From positions 1-11,246 of the forward strand of contig JAKQSH010000201.1 of assembly GCA_029570245.1 (NCBI GenBank): a stretch of DNA of 11,246 nucleotides. Reading direction: 5' to 3'. This DNA comes from Deltaproteobacteria bacterium. GTDB taxonomy: Bacteria > Myxococcota_A > SURF-8. The notes below the pieces were generated by a model. That model saw only the letters and a program-made list of their open reading frames with translations, ran no database searches and had not been told where the DNA came from. Shown piece by piece: positions 1 to 6,250 of the stretch (positions within the stretch are counted from its first letter, which is position 1; every line of letters begins with the position of its first letter). The position numbers and the translations under genes were made by a program.

Positions 1-1061
1 ACGTTTCCGGCCTGTCCGGCCATGAAACCGGCCAGAAGCGCGGTGATGCCAAGTCCGACCAGACCGGCGGGATAATAGCGGGCAATCAACATCGGCAGCG
101 CCGAGTCGTACCAGATGTGACCGTTCTTTTCGAGGAACGTAATCTGCCCGGACTGTTGCAGCTTCCAAGCGACCAGACCGGCGCCGACAACAATGATAGG
201 CAGCAGCATTTTGAAGAAGCTGGCGATTATGGGCGTGTTGCGTGCGGCGTGAAGGTCTTTAGCCGAAAAGGCGCGCTGCACGATAAGGAAGTCTGTCGTC
301 CAGTAACCGAACGAAAGAACCCAGCCCAGACCGAGAATGATTCCGGCCCAGGTGACGCCCATTCCGTTTGCATTGTGATCGGCGGCGGTTGACCAGAGAG
401 CGCTCATCGAGTCGGGCAGGCTGTTGAGCAGGTTGTCGATACCGCCGACTTCTACTATGCCAAGCACGGCGACGAGGAACAGTCCGAACCAGATCAGAAA
501 GAACTGCACGATCTCGGTAAGAATGGCCGAGAGCAGTCCGCCCAGTGTAATGTATGCAGCCACCGCAGCCGCCGAAACCCAGATTGAAACGTGCATGTTC
601 CAACCCAGAACGATATGGAACACGACCGCCATGAGATAAAGGTTGATGCCGCTCATCAGCACCGTCATTACCGCAAAACTGGCGGCATTAAGACGACGGT
701 TCTTCTCATCGAAACGCAGCAGCAGATAACCGGGAATGGAGTGAATCTTGCTGCTGTAGTAAAACGGCATCATGTAGAGAGCCAGAAACAGCATGGCAGG
801 AATGGCGCCGATCCAGTAGAAATGCGCGACGAACATGCCGTATTTAACGGTGCCGCCCGTCCAGCCCAGAATTTCCAGCGCTCCGAGATTCGCCGAAAGG
901 AACGCCAGACCGGCCACCCACGAGTTGTTGCGCCTTCCGGCTAAAAAGAAATCGTCACCCGTGTTGGAGTACTTCTTCAGATACACACCGATGCCGATGA
1001 TCGTCACGAAGTACAGGATGATCACCAACCAGTCAATAAACTCCAGCGTTATGGTTGCCAT
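1..1061 (-). CDS. Sodium:solute symporter (SSS/SLC5-type), start only; 3' end outside window
   Basis: This is an inner-membrane transporter of the SSS family, which drives solute uptake (sugars, anions, organic acids) with a sodium gradient. The reading frame begins at the ATG complementary to 1059-1061 and stays open for 353 codons to the window edge, so the C-terminal part (family usual 450-600 aa) is missing. Hydrophobic segments alternate with short loops from the N-terminus (IDWLVIILYFVTIIGIGVYL). Family hallmarks are the DDFFLAGR motif after TM1 (residues 36-43), a TM with FLSANLGALEILGWTGG (54-70) and a GLGITALLAGFMAGQAGN stretch near 336-353. The Shine-Dalgarno is a perfect AGGAGGA (complement of 1064-1070), but it sits only 2-3 bases from the ATG. 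The neighbouring TetR gene lies upstream on the same strand. The substrate cannot be told. The family call is firm from the protein sequence; it is inferred without database comparison. Confidence 0.9.
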   Translation of the reverse strand, partial: MATITLEFIDWLVIILYFVTIIGIGVYLKKYSNTGDDFFLAGRRNNSWVAGLAFLSANLGALEILGWTGGTVKYGMFVAHFYWIGAIPAMLFLALYMMPFYYSSKIHSIPGYLLLRFDEKNRRLNAASFAVMTVLMSGINLYLMAVVFHIVLGWNMHVSIWVSAAAVAAYITLGGLLSAILTEIVQFFLIWFGLFLVAVLGIVEVGGIDNLLNSLPDSMSALWSTAADHNANGMGVTWAGIILGLGWVLSFGYWTTDFLIVQRAFSAKDLHAARNTPIIASFFKMLLPIIVVGAGLVAWKLQQSGQITFLEKNGHIWYDSALPMLIARYYPAGLVGLGITALLAGFMAGQAGN

Positions 1062-1187
1062 CTTCCTCCTCTTTCTTCAACAGCAATTAATAAAACATGT
1101 GCCGGACGAAACCACGGCCATGTATTGATTGTCTGAAGCTTTCCTGTTTACTGATTCACATACGCCGACGCCGCCCCACCCGGAGAT

Positions 1188-1216
1188 AAAATACCGCCAA
1201 TCAGGAGGAACGACAA
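1188..1216 (-). promoter_or_regulatory. Weak candidate promoter for the symporter gene
   Basis: On the minus strand TTGTCG (complement of 1211-1216) and TATTTT (complement of 1188-1193) are separated by 17 bases, each matching the sigma-70 consensus at 4 of 6 positions. It would give a leader of roughly 120 nt. The rest of the gap between the symporter and tetR (1062-1293) holds no gene that I can support. Confidence 0.2.
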
Positions 1217-1233
1217 GATATCTTTATATTTTA

Positions 1234-1246
1234 TCTGTATGACAGA
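1234..1246. promoter_or_regulatory. 13-bp palindrome, candidate operator
   Basis: TCTGT-ATG-ACAGA is a perfect inverted repeat with 5-bp arms and a 3-bp centre. It lies between tetR and the symporter start, about 18 bp upstream of the candidate -35. Its TGTCA/TGACA cores recur upstream of tetR, so it may be a TetR-family site controlling the symporter. A 5-bp arm can arise by chance. Confidence 0.25.
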
Positions 1247-1293
1247 AAGGACTCCGGCTCCTTCCATTTTGTTCTGTAAATGGGTACCAGGCG

Positions 1294-1875
1294 TTATTTG
1301 AAGATGTCGAGGGCTTTTCTGCCTATTTCGAAAAGGTCCTGCTTGCAGTCGCCGGAATACCAGGCCTGCATGGCGGCGCGAATCACGCCAAAAAGCGCTC
1401 CGGCGATGATCCTGGCATCAAGTTCTTCATAAGGCTGAATACAACGCCTGTCCATAAGTGTATCGGCAATTGCGCTTTCGAACTCAAAATCCAGCTCAAC
1501 ATCCTTGGCAATAAGAATCGGCGAAGCGGTAACTATCGCCCATTCCGCTCGTAACGCTTCAGCATTTTGTGCGTAATCTTCGGCAAATTCCATCAGAGCG
1601 GCACGCACGCCGTCCAGTGGTTTTTCGGGGCAGAAATGTTTTTCCAGCAGTTGCCGGAACAATTTGATTCTACGCTCGTGCCTGGTGAAGACTACGGCTT
1701 CCTTACTCTGGAAATATCGGAAAAAAGTCCGTCTGGAAACTTCGACATGCTCGGCGATGTCGTCAACAGTGGTGTTGTCGTAGCCGTTTTTCAGGAACAA
1801 CTTCAGCGAAGCATCAATCAAGGCCTGACGGGTTTTCTCTTTTTTTCTGTCTCTCAACGAATTCTGCTTTTCCAT
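1294..1875 (-). CDS. TetR-family transcriptional regulator
   Basis: This is a DNA-binding one-domain repressor with a ligand-sensing C-terminal half. Numbered from the chosen start (193 aa), the N-terminal TetR helix-turn-helix is clear: RQALIDASLKLFLKNGYDNT at 16-35, then TTVDDIAEHVEVSRRTFFRYF at 35-55 with the recognition helix near 47-55, followed by SKEAV. The C-terminal half is helical and ends GALFGVIRAAMQAWYSG, as in MftR-like TetR regulators; its ligand is unknown. Start choice: ATG codons also exist at 1893 and 1887, but a good sigma-70 promoter overlaps them, and its predicted transcription start falls at about 1876. I therefore prefer the ATG at 1875, possibly leaderless; no clear ribosome binding site precedes any of the three. 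The next gene downstream on the same strand is the symporter, a plausible target besides tetR itself. Confidence 0.88.
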   Translation of the reverse strand: MEKQNSLRDRKKEKTRQALIDASLKLFLKNGYDNTTVDDIAEHVEVSRRTFFRYFQSKEAVVFTRHERRIKLFRQLLEKHFCPEKPLDGVRAALMEFAEDYAQNAEALRAEWAIVTASPILIAKDVELDFEFESAIADTLMDRRCIQPYEELDARIIAGALFGVIRAAMQAWYSGDCKQDLFEIGRKALDIFK

Positions 1876-1882
1876 GACAAAC

Positions 1883-1910
1883 AGCATACACATCTGTCAC
1901 GGCGTGTCAA
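1883..1910 (-). promoter_or_regulatory. Promoter of tetR with overlapping TGTCA repeats
   Basis: On the minus strand a consensus -35 TTGACA (complement of 1905-1910) and -10 TATGCT (complement of 1883-1888) are separated by 16 bases. On the plus strand TGTCA occurs at 1895-1899, 1905-1909 and 1912-1916. An inverted pair, TGACA (1875-1879) and TGTCA (1895-1899), brackets the -10 and start region. This arrangement suits autorepression by the TetR protein, which is inference. Confidence 0.45.
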
Positions 1911-1953
1911 GTGTCACCTGTCGCCAAATGACATCTTAAACACCCTTATGCAC

Positions 1954-1989
1954 GCATATTAAGAATAGACTCAGCATATTGATTAGTCT
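1954..1989. repeat. Imperfect direct repeat upstream of the DUF1015 gene
   Basis: GCATATT occurs at 1954-1960 and again at 1974-1980, exactly 20 bp (about two helical turns) apart. Similarity continues past the heptamer, with ATAGACT after the first copy and TTAGTCT after the second. The copies sit just upstream of the candidate -35 of the DUF1015 gene, a position suited to an activator or repressor. No regulator is assigned. Confidence 0.3.
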
Positions 1990-2017
1990 TTACTTTGAGT
2001 TTTCAAGCAGCTAGAAT
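1989..2017 (+). promoter_or_regulatory. Candidate sigma-70 promoter for the DUF1015 gene
   Basis: TTTACT (1989-1994, 4 of 6 matches to the -35 consensus) and TAGAAT (2012-2017, 5 of 6 matches to the -10 consensus) are separated by 17 bases. Transcription would begin near 2024 and give a leader of about 40 nt carrying the AAGGAG ribosome binding site at 2052-2057. Confidence 0.35.
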
Positions 2018-2064
2018 TTCCAGCCGTTTGAGGTTCGTTTTCAACTTATCCAAGGAGTTCAGGT

Positions 2065-3303
2065 ATGGCGAGAATAAGAGCTTTCAAGGGTGTGCGTCCA
2101 AAAGCGGAACTGGCAAAAGCAGTATGTGCTCCGCCTTATGATGTAATCAATTCGGATGAAGCCAGAAAAATGGCCGAGGGCAATCCTCAAAGCTTCCTTT
2201 ACGTGGATAAACCCGAAATCGCCCTGCCGAGAGAAACCGATCTTTACTCTCCCGAAGTTTACGCCGCCGGCAGAACGGCGCTCGAAAGACTCATGGCCGA
2301 AGGAGTGCTGGTTCAGGATGAACGTCCGATGCTTTATGTCTACCAGCAGGAATGGCGCGGCGCAGTTCAGACCGGGCTGGTAGCCTGCGTCGCAGTTGAC
2401 GATTATGACGAAGACCTTGTCAAAAAACACGAGAAAACACGCAAAGACAAAGAAGACGACCGCGCCCGGCATGTAGATGTTACCGGAGCCAACGCGGGGC
2501 TGGTGTTCCTTACATATAAAGCTTCCGCCGAGATCGACGGTATTATTTCCAGAGTCACAGAGAAAAAACCGGTTTACGACTTCGTCACATCCGACGAGGT
2601 TACTCACCGGCTTTTCCTGGTTGAAGATCAGCCGACAATCGACGCGCTGGAAGCCGGATTTGCAAAGATCACGCCTCTCTATGTCGCAGACGGACACCAC
2701 CGTGCAGCATCCGGTTCTCGCGTGCGCGCCCTGCGCCGCGACCGCAACCCGAATCATACCGGCAACGAAGAATACAACTTCGTCATGTGCGGAATCTTCC
2801 CCGACGAACAGCTGCGGATTCTGGCATACAACCGCGTACTCAAAGAACTCAACGGCCACAGCGAAGACGATTTTATGAAAAAGATGTCCGAAAAGTTCGA
2901 TATCGAAAAATGCGACGGCGCGCCGGAACTCAGACTGCATCAGTTCGGCATGTACATGAACGGCTCGTGGCGGCGTCTGACGGCTAAGCCGGGTTCTTTC
3001 GACGCGACTCATCCGGTTGAAAGTCTGGATGCCGCCATTCTACAAAACAACGTACTGGCGCCGCTGCTGGGAATCGACGATCCACGCACCAGCAAGCGCA
3101 TCGACTTCATAGGCGGAATTCACGGCACGTCGAAGCTCGAAAAACTGGTTGACTCCGGCGAATTCAAGCTGGCTTTCGCACTTTATCCGACCAGCATGGC
3201 GCAGCTTATGGCCGTCGCCGACGCCGGAATGATGATGCCGCCCAAATCGACATGGTTCGAGCCCAAGCTGCGTTCTGGCATTGTGGTGCATCTGCTGGAT
3301 TAG
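2065..3303 (+). CDS. DUF1015 family protein
   Basis: This is a 412-aa cytoplasmic protein of the DUF1015 family (COG4198); its function is not established. The family signatures are in order: CAPPYDVI at residues 21-28, KKHEKTRKDKEDDR at 120-133 and YVADGHHRAASG at 206-217. The last has clustered Asp and His residues suggestive of a phosphate- or metal-binding active site. The C-terminal part ends GIVVHLL, and the length is normal for the family. The start is supported by AAGGAG at 2052-2057, 7 bases before the ATG, and by the conserved N-terminus RIRAFKGVRP. There is no signal peptide or membrane segment. From memory, some members have been annotated as ParB-like and lie beside serine-biosynthesis genes in other bacteria; no such gene is visible here, so the context gives no functional clue. 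It is probably a single-gene transcription unit, ended by the hairpin at 3330-3363. Confidence 0.93.
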   Translation: MARIRAFKGVRPKAELAKAVCAPPYDVINSDEARKMAEGNPQSFLYVDKPEIALPRETDLYSPEVYAAGRTALERLMAEGVLVQDERPMLYVYQQEWRGAVQTGLVACVAVDDYDEDLVKKHEKTRKDKEDDRARHVDVTGANAGLVFLTYKASAEIDGIISRVTEKKPVYDFVTSDEVTHRLFLVEDQPTIDALEAGFAKITPLYVADGHHRAASGSRVRALRRDRNPNHTGNEEYNFVMCGIFPDEQLRILAYNRVLKELNGHSEDDFMKKMSEKFDIEKCDGAPELRLHQFGMYMNGSWRRLTAKPGSFDATHPVESLDAAILQNNVLAPLLGIDDPRTSKRIDFIGGIHGTSKLEKLVDSGEFKLAFALYPTSMAQLMAVADAGMMMPPKSTWFEPKLRSGIVVHLLD

Positions 3304-3329
3304 AGCAGCAATACAATCCCATAAAAACG

Positions 3330-3363
3330 AAGGCCGTTCTTCCAGATGAAGAACGGCCTTTTT
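3330..3363. terminator. Strong bidirectional intrinsic terminator
   Basis: A perfect 13-bp stem, AAGGCCGTTCTTC (3330-3342) and GAAGAACGGCCTT (3348-3360), closes a 5-nt loop and runs into T residues at 3359-3363. On the minus strand the stem is followed, after CG, by a run of five T (complement of 3324-3328). It therefore serves the DUF1015 gene and the convergent DUF4412 gene. Confidence 0.92.
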
Positions 3364-3382
3364 ATCTGTACAGAATTGCGTC

Positions 3383-4135
3383 TTACTGCGGCGTCATGGG
3401 CGTTATCGGCTCGCCGCGTTCCGCCGCTTCCTGCTGCATCATCATCTGCATCATCTGCTGCATGTCCATCGGTTTGAAATCCACCGGCGGTTTGAACATC
3501 GACGCATCGAGCTTGCGGCTTTCGATTTTTTCATAGGTCACTTTAATTCTGGGTACAGAGTCGCGCGCTTCGGCGGTCATTTCGATGATGAAAGCGTTTT
3601 TCGAAATATCCATCATTCCCTTGAGCACGTTGTCGCCCGACCCGGCCTGAACTCCGGCGATTTCGAAGAAGCGGTTGAAATTTTCGATCAGACCGGATTC
3701 TTTGAGGTCTTCGGTATACCACATTTCAAGAATCTGTTTGCCGGACTCCATGGCAACAGCCTTTTTGCATTTGTAGCCGGAAATTGTACGAACCTCATCT
3801 ATCCTTTTTATTTCATATTTCAGACCGGCTTCTTTCTGGGCCAGCATTTTAGCCTGTTCCTGAAGCTGCTTTGACATAACGCCCAGGTCCTGCTCCATGA
3901 ACTGCTTATTCTTGAGAAAGAGCGTAAACATCTTGTTTACTTCCCAGTTGAAAATCACCGCCACCGGCATGTTTTCAGTGTCGGAACGCATTTTTTTGAT
4001 GTCGAAGTAAAGAGTGCTTGAGGCGGAACGCGTTCCGTCTGTCTCAACACGTTTCAAAACCCAACCGGCGTTTGCTGTAGCCGAGAAACAGAACATCAGC
4101 AATGCCAGCAGCATTGTCACCATGATTTTATGCAT
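3383..4135 (-). CDS. Exported DUF4412-family protein with Met/Gln-rich tail
   Basis: This is a secreted protein of unknown function, 250 aa. The N-terminus is a typical Sec signal peptide, with a hydrophobic core MVTMLLALLMFCFSA and likely cleavage after ATANA (residue 23) before GWVLKR. The mature protein fits the DUF4412 pattern: a STLYFDIKKMRSD strand pair near 40-52, GYKCKK near 119-124, LEMWYTEDL about 15 residues later and DASMFKPP near the end. Beyond the domain is a short tail rich in Met and Gln (residues 223-235). The start at 4135 is supported by AAAGGAAA (complement of 4142-4149) about 7 bases upstream and by the signal peptide beginning there; the frame extends upstream to 4249, but through the promoter. 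It is convergent with the DUF1015 gene and divergent from tmk. The family call is moderately sure; a periplasmic or outer-membrane-facing location is inferred. Confidence 0.82.
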   Translation of the reverse strand: MHKIMVTMLLALLMFCFSATANAGWVLKRVETDGTRSASSTLYFDIKKMRSDTENMPVAVIFNWEVNKMFTLFLKNKQFMEQDLGVMSKQLQEQAKMLAQKEAGLKYEIKRIDEVRTISGYKCKKAVAMESGKQILEMWYTEDLKESGLIENFNRFFEIAGVQAGSGDNVLKGMMDISKNAFIIEMTAEARDSVPRIKVTYEKIESRKLDASMFKPPVDFKPMDMQQMMQMMMQQEAAERGEPITPMTPQ

Positions 4136-4174
4136 TAGAATTTTCCTTTCAGTTCGTTGTCCAAAACTGAGCAG

Positions 4175-4203
4175 AGTGTAAAGCGAATGCCTTTCAAGCG
4201 CAA
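4175..4203 (-). promoter_or_regulatory. Candidate promoter of the DUF4412 gene
   Basis: On the minus strand TTGCGC (complement of 4198-4203) and TACACT (complement of 4175-4180) are separated by 17 bases, each with 4 of 6 consensus matches. Transcription would start near 4168 and give a leader of about 30 nt. Confidence 0.35.
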
Positions 4204-4281
4204 GAGTCGGCAATTGAATATTTTGCATTGAAGCACAACGCGTAATCATTGTGATATTGATGCATCATTCAGCCGTCGATA

Positions 4282-4311
4282 TTGACAAAGCGCCCCGCTC
4301 TTCCTTATAGT
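4282..4311 (+). promoter_or_regulatory. Sigma-70 promoter for the tmk-hisS run
   Basis: A consensus -35 TTGACA (4282-4287) and -10 TATAGT (4306-4311, 5 of 6 matches) are separated by 18 bases. The expected start near 4318 leaves a leader of about 24 nt before the tmk ATG. This also argues against the upstream in-frame TTG codon at 4282 as a start, since it lies inside the -35. Confidence 0.55.
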
Positions 4312-4341
4312 GAATCTTCTTATTTTCACAGGACAGACGGA

Positions 4342-4983
4342 ATGTCGGAAAAAATCAGAGGAAAATTGTGGGTAATCGAAGGCATTGACGGCGCAGGCAC
4401 AACCACGCAGGCGAAAATTCTGACCGACAGGCTTAATGCTCAGGGAATTCCTGCCGTCTTCTTATGCCAGCCATCAGAAGGACCCATCGGAAAATTCATC
4501 CGAGAGGCGCTGAACAGGCGTATTAAGGTGAATGAAAAAGAAAAGCTCTTCGACCTTAACACAATGGCGCTGCTGTTTTCAGCAGACCGGCTCGATCATG
4601 CGGCAGAAGAAATTCTGCCCAATCTCGAAAAAGGCGTAAACGTAGTCTGTGACCGCTATTATTTTTCGACCATGGCATACCAGGGCGTCGGCGGCGATAT
4701 GGCATGGATAGAGGAACTCAACGCCAGAGCCCCGCGCCCGGACAGGGTGTTCTTTCTGGATATCGCTGCGGACAAGGCGCTTGCCAGAGTCGAAGCTCGC
4801 AACAGCGGCAGAAGCGAAAAAGAAATATACGAGAAGCAGGATTTTCTGGAAAAGGTGGTTAAGAATTACCGGAAAATTTTCAGAAGTATGCAGGGTACGG
4901 CGGTTAAAATAAACGGCCAGTTACCTATAGATGAAATATCCGAAAAAATATATAAAACGGTCATTGCAGAATTGCAGACCTGA
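4342..4983 (+). CDS. tmk: Thymidylate kinase (dTMP kinase) with a Thr in the Walker A Lys position
   Basis: The enzyme phosphorylates dTMP to dTDP with ATP in the cytoplasm, for dTTP synthesis. The protein is 213 aa, normal for bacterial Tmk. Visible motifs are the P-loop EGIDGAGTTTQ at residues 13-23, the DRYYFSTMAYQG motif (DR at 104-105) that binds the nucleotide, and a LID region RNSGRSEKEIYEKQDFL, with basic residues as in type II enzymes. The P-loop has Thr20 where most family members have the phosphate-binding Lys (GKTTQ). The rest of the fold is intact, so this looks like a real variant and not decay. The start at 4342 fits the MSEKIRGK N-terminus, a CAGGAC ribosome binding site and the promoter position. 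It is followed by hisS after 15 bases, in an apparent operon. Confidence 0.93.
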   Translation: MSEKIRGKLWVIEGIDGAGTTTQAKILTDRLNAQGIPAVFLCQPSEGPIGKFIREALNRRIKVNEKEKLFDLNTMALLFSADRLDHAAEEILPNLEKGVNVVCDRYYFSTMAYQGVGGDMAWIEELNARAPRPDRVFFLDIAADKALARVEARNSGRSEKEIYEKQDFLEKVVKNYRKIFRSMQGTAVKINGQLPIDEISEKIYKTVIAELQT

Positions 4984-4998
4984 AACGGGGATAAAAGA

Positions 4999-6243
4999 AT
5001 GATAAGCAGAATCAGAGGCATGAACGATATTCTACCGCCCGACAGCATTTTATGGAACCGCATAGAAGCTGCCTTCAGACGCACGGTAGCCCGCTACGGT
5101 TTTTATGAAGTAAAAACGCCCATTCTTGAAGAAACCGCACTCTTCACGCGCTCCATCGGCGACGCCACCGAAATTGTCGAAAAAGAAATGTATACTTTCG
5201 AAGACAAAGGCGGTCACAGTCTTACGCTGCGCCCCGAAGGCACGGCGTCGATGGTGCGCGCATACATCGAGAACCCGGAAACCGACGGAGATTCAATAGC
5301 CCGCTGGTTTTACTTCGGCCCGATGTATCGCTACGAAAGACCGCAGAAAGGCCGTTACCGCGAATTCTACCAGTTCGGAGCCGAAGCCTTCGGCGTGGCT
5401 GCGCCTGAGCAGGATGCAGAGATGATGGCGATGGCGGTTCATTTTCTCAACGAGATCGGCATAAAAGACGTAACGCTCAAAATCAATTCGCTGGGCGATA
5501 ACAGCGACCGCCAGGCTTATAAAGAAAAACTGCTTGAACACCTGCGCGGACGCGAAAGCGAACTGTGCGAAGACTGCAAGCGCCGCATGACTACAAACCC
5601 ACTGCGGGTGCTGGACTGCAAACAGGAAAACTGCATAGCTGTTGCCGCCGGAGCTCCGCTCATCATCGACAGCCTGGGGCCAGAAGCCGGAGCGCATTTC
5701 GAAAAAGTCAAGCATACACTTGACGGTCTGGGCATAAAATACGTGGTCGATCCGCACATCGTGCGCGGCCTCGACTATTACAACCGCAGCGCCTTTGAGT
5801 TCATCACAGAAAACCTGGGCGCGCAGAAGGCTGTTGGCGGCGGCGGCAGATACGACGCACTGGTCGAACAGCTTGGCGGCCCGTCAACTCCGGCGGTAGG
5901 TTTCGCAATGGGAGTCGAACGACTGATTGCCCTGCTTAAAGATCAGGGCGCACAAAGCCTGCCCAGCTTGGACTTTTTTGTCATTCCCATGGGAGAAGCG
6001 GCGCAGGAATATTCAATGAAGCTCGGCGCGCGTCTGCGCAGCGAGGGACTCTCCGGTGAAATTGACTGCTCCGGGCGGCGGCTGAAAAATCTGTTCAAAC
6101 GCGCCGAACGCATCGGAGCCCGTTACACAATCATCATCGGAGATCAGGAACTGGCCGAAGGCGCAGCCAATGTCAAAAACATGGAAAGCAAAGAGCAGCA
6201 ACGTATCGCCCTGGACGATATCGGCCGCAGCACGCTCAAATAG
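4999..6243 (+). CDS. hisS: Histidyl-tRNA synthetase
   Basis: This class II aminoacyl-tRNA synthetase charges tRNA-His with histidine using ATP. The 414-aa length is typical of the bacterial enzyme. The N-terminus RGMNDILPPDS is the usual one. Motif 2 is GPMYRYERPQKGRYREFYQFG, beginning at residue 107. The histidine-binding motif VRGLDYYNRSAFEF starts at 255, and GGGGRYDALVEQLGG (280-294) with PAVGFAMGVERL is motif 3. The C-terminal anticodon-binding domain includes SGEIDCSGRRLKNLFKRAERIGARYTIIIGDQEL, in two stretches. The start is 15 bases after the tmk stop with a GGGGA-like ribosome binding site. It is very likely co-transcribed with tmk, and the next gene follows 7 bases after its stop. 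Nothing in the sequence suggests a paralogue such as HisZ, since the catalytic residues are all present. Confidence 0.97.
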   Translation: MISRIRGMNDILPPDSILWNRIEAAFRRTVARYGFYEVKTPILEETALFTRSIGDATEIVEKEMYTFEDKGGHSLTLRPEGTASMVRAYIENPETDGDSIARWFYFGPMYRYERPQKGRYREFYQFGAEAFGVAAPEQDAEMMAMAVHFLNEIGIKDVTLKINSLGDNSDRQAYKEKLLEHLRGRESELCEDCKRRMTTNPLRVLDCKQENCIAVAAGAPLIIDSLGPEAGAHFEKVKHTLDGLGIKYVVDPHIVRGLDYYNRSAFEFITENLGAQKAVGGGGRYDALVEQLGGPSTPAVGFAMGVERLIALLKDQGAQSLPSLDFFVIPMGEAAQEYSMKLGARLRSEGLSGEIDCSGRRLKNLFKRAERIGARYTIIIGDQELAEGAANVKNMESKEQQRIALDDIGRSTLK

Positions 6244-6250
6244 GTCAGTA

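Noticed and set aside
259..603. Minus-strand open frame of 114 codons inside the symporter region
   Set aside because: It is in a different frame from the symporter, which is open and clearly membrane-protein-like through the same stretch.
1264..1283. CCATTT...AAATGG hairpin downstream of tetR as a terminator
   Set aside because: The stem is AT-rich and short and has no T-run after it on the minus strand.
2059..3012. Long antisense open frame of 317 codons opposite the DUF1015 gene
   Set aside because: It lies entirely within a conserved gene on the other strand, has no ribosome binding site and shows no recognisable domain; it is a composition shadow.
4258..4267. Perfect 10-bp palindrome TGATGCATCA between the DUF4412 and tmk promoters
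   Set aside because: It is a single copy in AT-rich DNA, with no match to a site I know; a chance palindrome of this length is plausible.
4282..4341. Upstream TTG start giving a tmk product 20 residues longer
   Set aside because: The TTG is inside the -35 hexamer of the promoter, and the extra residues precede the normal Tmk N-terminus.
6170..6250. N-terminal extension of the thioredoxin-like gene into hisS
   Set aside because: It would bury the signal peptide inside the protein; the ATG at 6251 places the signal at the N-terminus.
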